Assembly (NCBI GenBank): GCA_003254905.1
Contig: QANU01058774.1
Span: 210,892 to 274,891 of the forward strand
Length of the DNA stretch: 64,000 nucleotides
Direction of reading: 5' to 3'
From: Nissolia schottii
Taxonomy: Eukaryota > Streptophyta > Magnoliopsida > Fabales > Fabaceae
The notes beneath the pieces were generated by a model, which was not told where the DNA came from, made no database searches, and saw nothing but the letters and a program-made list of their open reading frames with translations. Of the stretch, positions 63,101-64,000 are shown piece after piece (within the stretch, counting starts at the first letter, position 1; every line of letters starts with the position of its first letter). The translations under genes were made by a program, and so were the position numbers.

Positions 63101-63951
63101 CAGAGAAAGAAAAGAGAGCTCTTTTGTCTTTTTTGTAGTCTAGTTGTAAGTAGTTCTGTGACTGAAATGGGGTTCTAAAGAGCTAAAAAACTTGGTCAAG
63201 TCTCATTGCAAGAAATATCTGTTGTTAAAACTGCTAAGTCCCCACGCCAAACTATGTGGCAAAATTGCACTTCACCCCGACTTTTCTTTGCGATTGATCA
63301 CTAATGATAAGTTAAGTTTCTGTTTTCATTTCTTTTTTCTGTGTTTATGTTAGATTAGTGAAAATAGCACAAACAATAAAATCTTGTATCTTGTTTTTAT
63401 GTTCTGTGTTCACTAGGTTTCTTCACAAAATCTTGAAACAACAAACAATATTTTATTGTTTTCACTATTTTCCTCTACAAACTTTTGAAAACAGAAAATA
63501 CATGAAATGAAAACAGAAACCTAACAAATCATTAGTGATAAGTCGTAATAAAAAACTGGGTTTAGTGCAATTTTGCGTGTAGTTTCGAGTGAAGTGCAAT
63601 TTTGTCAAACTTAAAGGGTGATTTGTGCAATTTACCCAATAATTTATAAGAAAGTGGAAAGTAGTAGGCTCGATCAACGCTTCATTTACCATATTATTGT
63701 GATCAAGTGTATTGCATGGGAAACCTATGGATGCTTTAAGTTGCATTCCCATGTTTGGAGATATAACTCAGAGGGATGTGCCTTATCTCTGCTTGGTATC
63801 CTGATCAAGGCATATCTTAAATTTTCCTGTTGCAACAGTATGTAATGCCGTGTGGCTTTCATTTCTGATTAATTAATTTCCTTGATACTACTGACAGAGT
63901 GAGGATGAACTGGGTTTGCCTGCTGTACCCCGGGCATCCATACGTGGTTAA
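60133..63951 (+). CDS. VPS60: ESCRT-III-related protein VPS60 / CHMP5
   Basis: Seven exons: 60133-60201, 61175-61326, 61562-61655, 62474-62545, 62644-62755, 62907-63070, 63898-63951, giving 238 residues. The N-terminus MKRVFGAKKNKEPPPSIQDA is followed by the Snf7 helical core, basic in its first half (KIKKLDAELSRYKEQIKK, RVLKQKRM) and acidic in its second (IQDIDNLQDEMMDLMD). A flexible acidic tail (MGNETEADGVPSYLQPDKEE) ends in ELGLPAVPRASIRG. Family knowledge: VPS60 binds LIP5/Vta1 through its C-terminal region, which stimulates the ATPase SKD1/VPS4 during multivesicular body formation. The wording matches Arabidopsis VPS60.1 (At3g10640). The first donor (AGG|GTTCCT) is weak, but the protein requires it. 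Introns 3 and 6 carry a SINE-like and a foldback insertion. Confidence 0.95.
61895..62070 (+). mobile_element. tRNA-derived SINE-like element in VPS60 intron 3
   Basis: TGGCCTAGTGG at 61901 is an exact pol III A box. A degraded B-box-like TGTTTGATCC follows at about 61964. The segment also has the CCACTAGTGGGATAAGGCTG style common in legume SINE-like repeats. The 3' end is uncertain. Confidence 0.5.
63260..63604. mobile_element. Foldback MITE in VPS60 intron 6
   Basis: The outer arms are an exact 16-bp inverted repeat: CAAAATTGCACTTCAC at 63260-63275 and its complement at 63589-63604. An inner arm of about 35 bp (63298-63332 against 63504-63538) includes GTTTCTGTTTTCATTTC. The right flank has further GTGCAATTTACCC-type sequence, so the full element may extend to about 63640. 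Confidence 0.75.
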
Positions 63952-64000
63952 AGAAAGAATATGCTTCTTATGTCTGGGATAGCTGGTGCAGATACAAACG

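Overview
The window is nuclear DNA from a flowering plant. The genes have many short GT-AG introns in very AT-rich intergenic DNA, and the proteins are typical of land plants (PLS-class PPR, SMXL, EXO70A, plastid Nudix). Protein wording and the kinds of repeat suggest a eudicot, and a legume such as soybean is my best guess; this rests on memory of homologues, not on a search. One single N (13634) and one run of nine Ns (56909-56917) show it is an assembled sequence.

Layout. 1-9.0 kb: a 14-exon gene for the largest subunit of RNA polymerase II (NRPB1), with an intact catalytic core but a short, worn C-terminal heptad domain and several poor splice sites. 14.0-16.3 kb: an intronless 745-residue PPR protein of the E class. 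20.7-23.7 kb: a three-exon SMXL3-like Clp-type repressor, with a huge TA/GA microsatellite upstream. 23.7-34.1 kb: a gene-poor, AT-rich stretch with MITEs and a probable copia LTR remnant. 34.1-35.1 kb (minus): a five-exon DUF2358/NTF2-like gene that no long ORF reveals. 36.4-45.4 kb (minus): a 12-exon EXO70A1-type exocyst subunit whose long introns hold a MITE and a SINE-like relic. 46.6-49.6 kb (minus): a small three-exon gene I do not recognise, whose introns hold a terminal-inverted-repeat element and a duplicated 550-bp SINE-like block. 53.4-56.1 kb: a plastid-type Nudix hydrolase (NUDX26-like). 57.1-58.6 kb (minus): a membrane-anchored GT4 glycosyltransferase. 60.1-64.0 kb: VPS60/CHMP5, an ESCRT-III-related protein.

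The genes are mostly unrelated housekeeping and developmental loci, as is usual in plants, with no operon logic. The last three keep the same neighbours that I recall in Arabidopsis (At3g10620, At3g10630, At3g10640), so this end is a conserved syntenic block. I see no complete autonomous transposon, tRNA gene, rRNA gene or CRISPR array. I did not find a clear new biological system. The observations most worth a second look are the NRPB1 copy with a degenerate CTD and weak splice sites, the unnamed repeat-filled small gene, and an alternating-orientation 14-mer cluster upstream of the glycosyltransferase.
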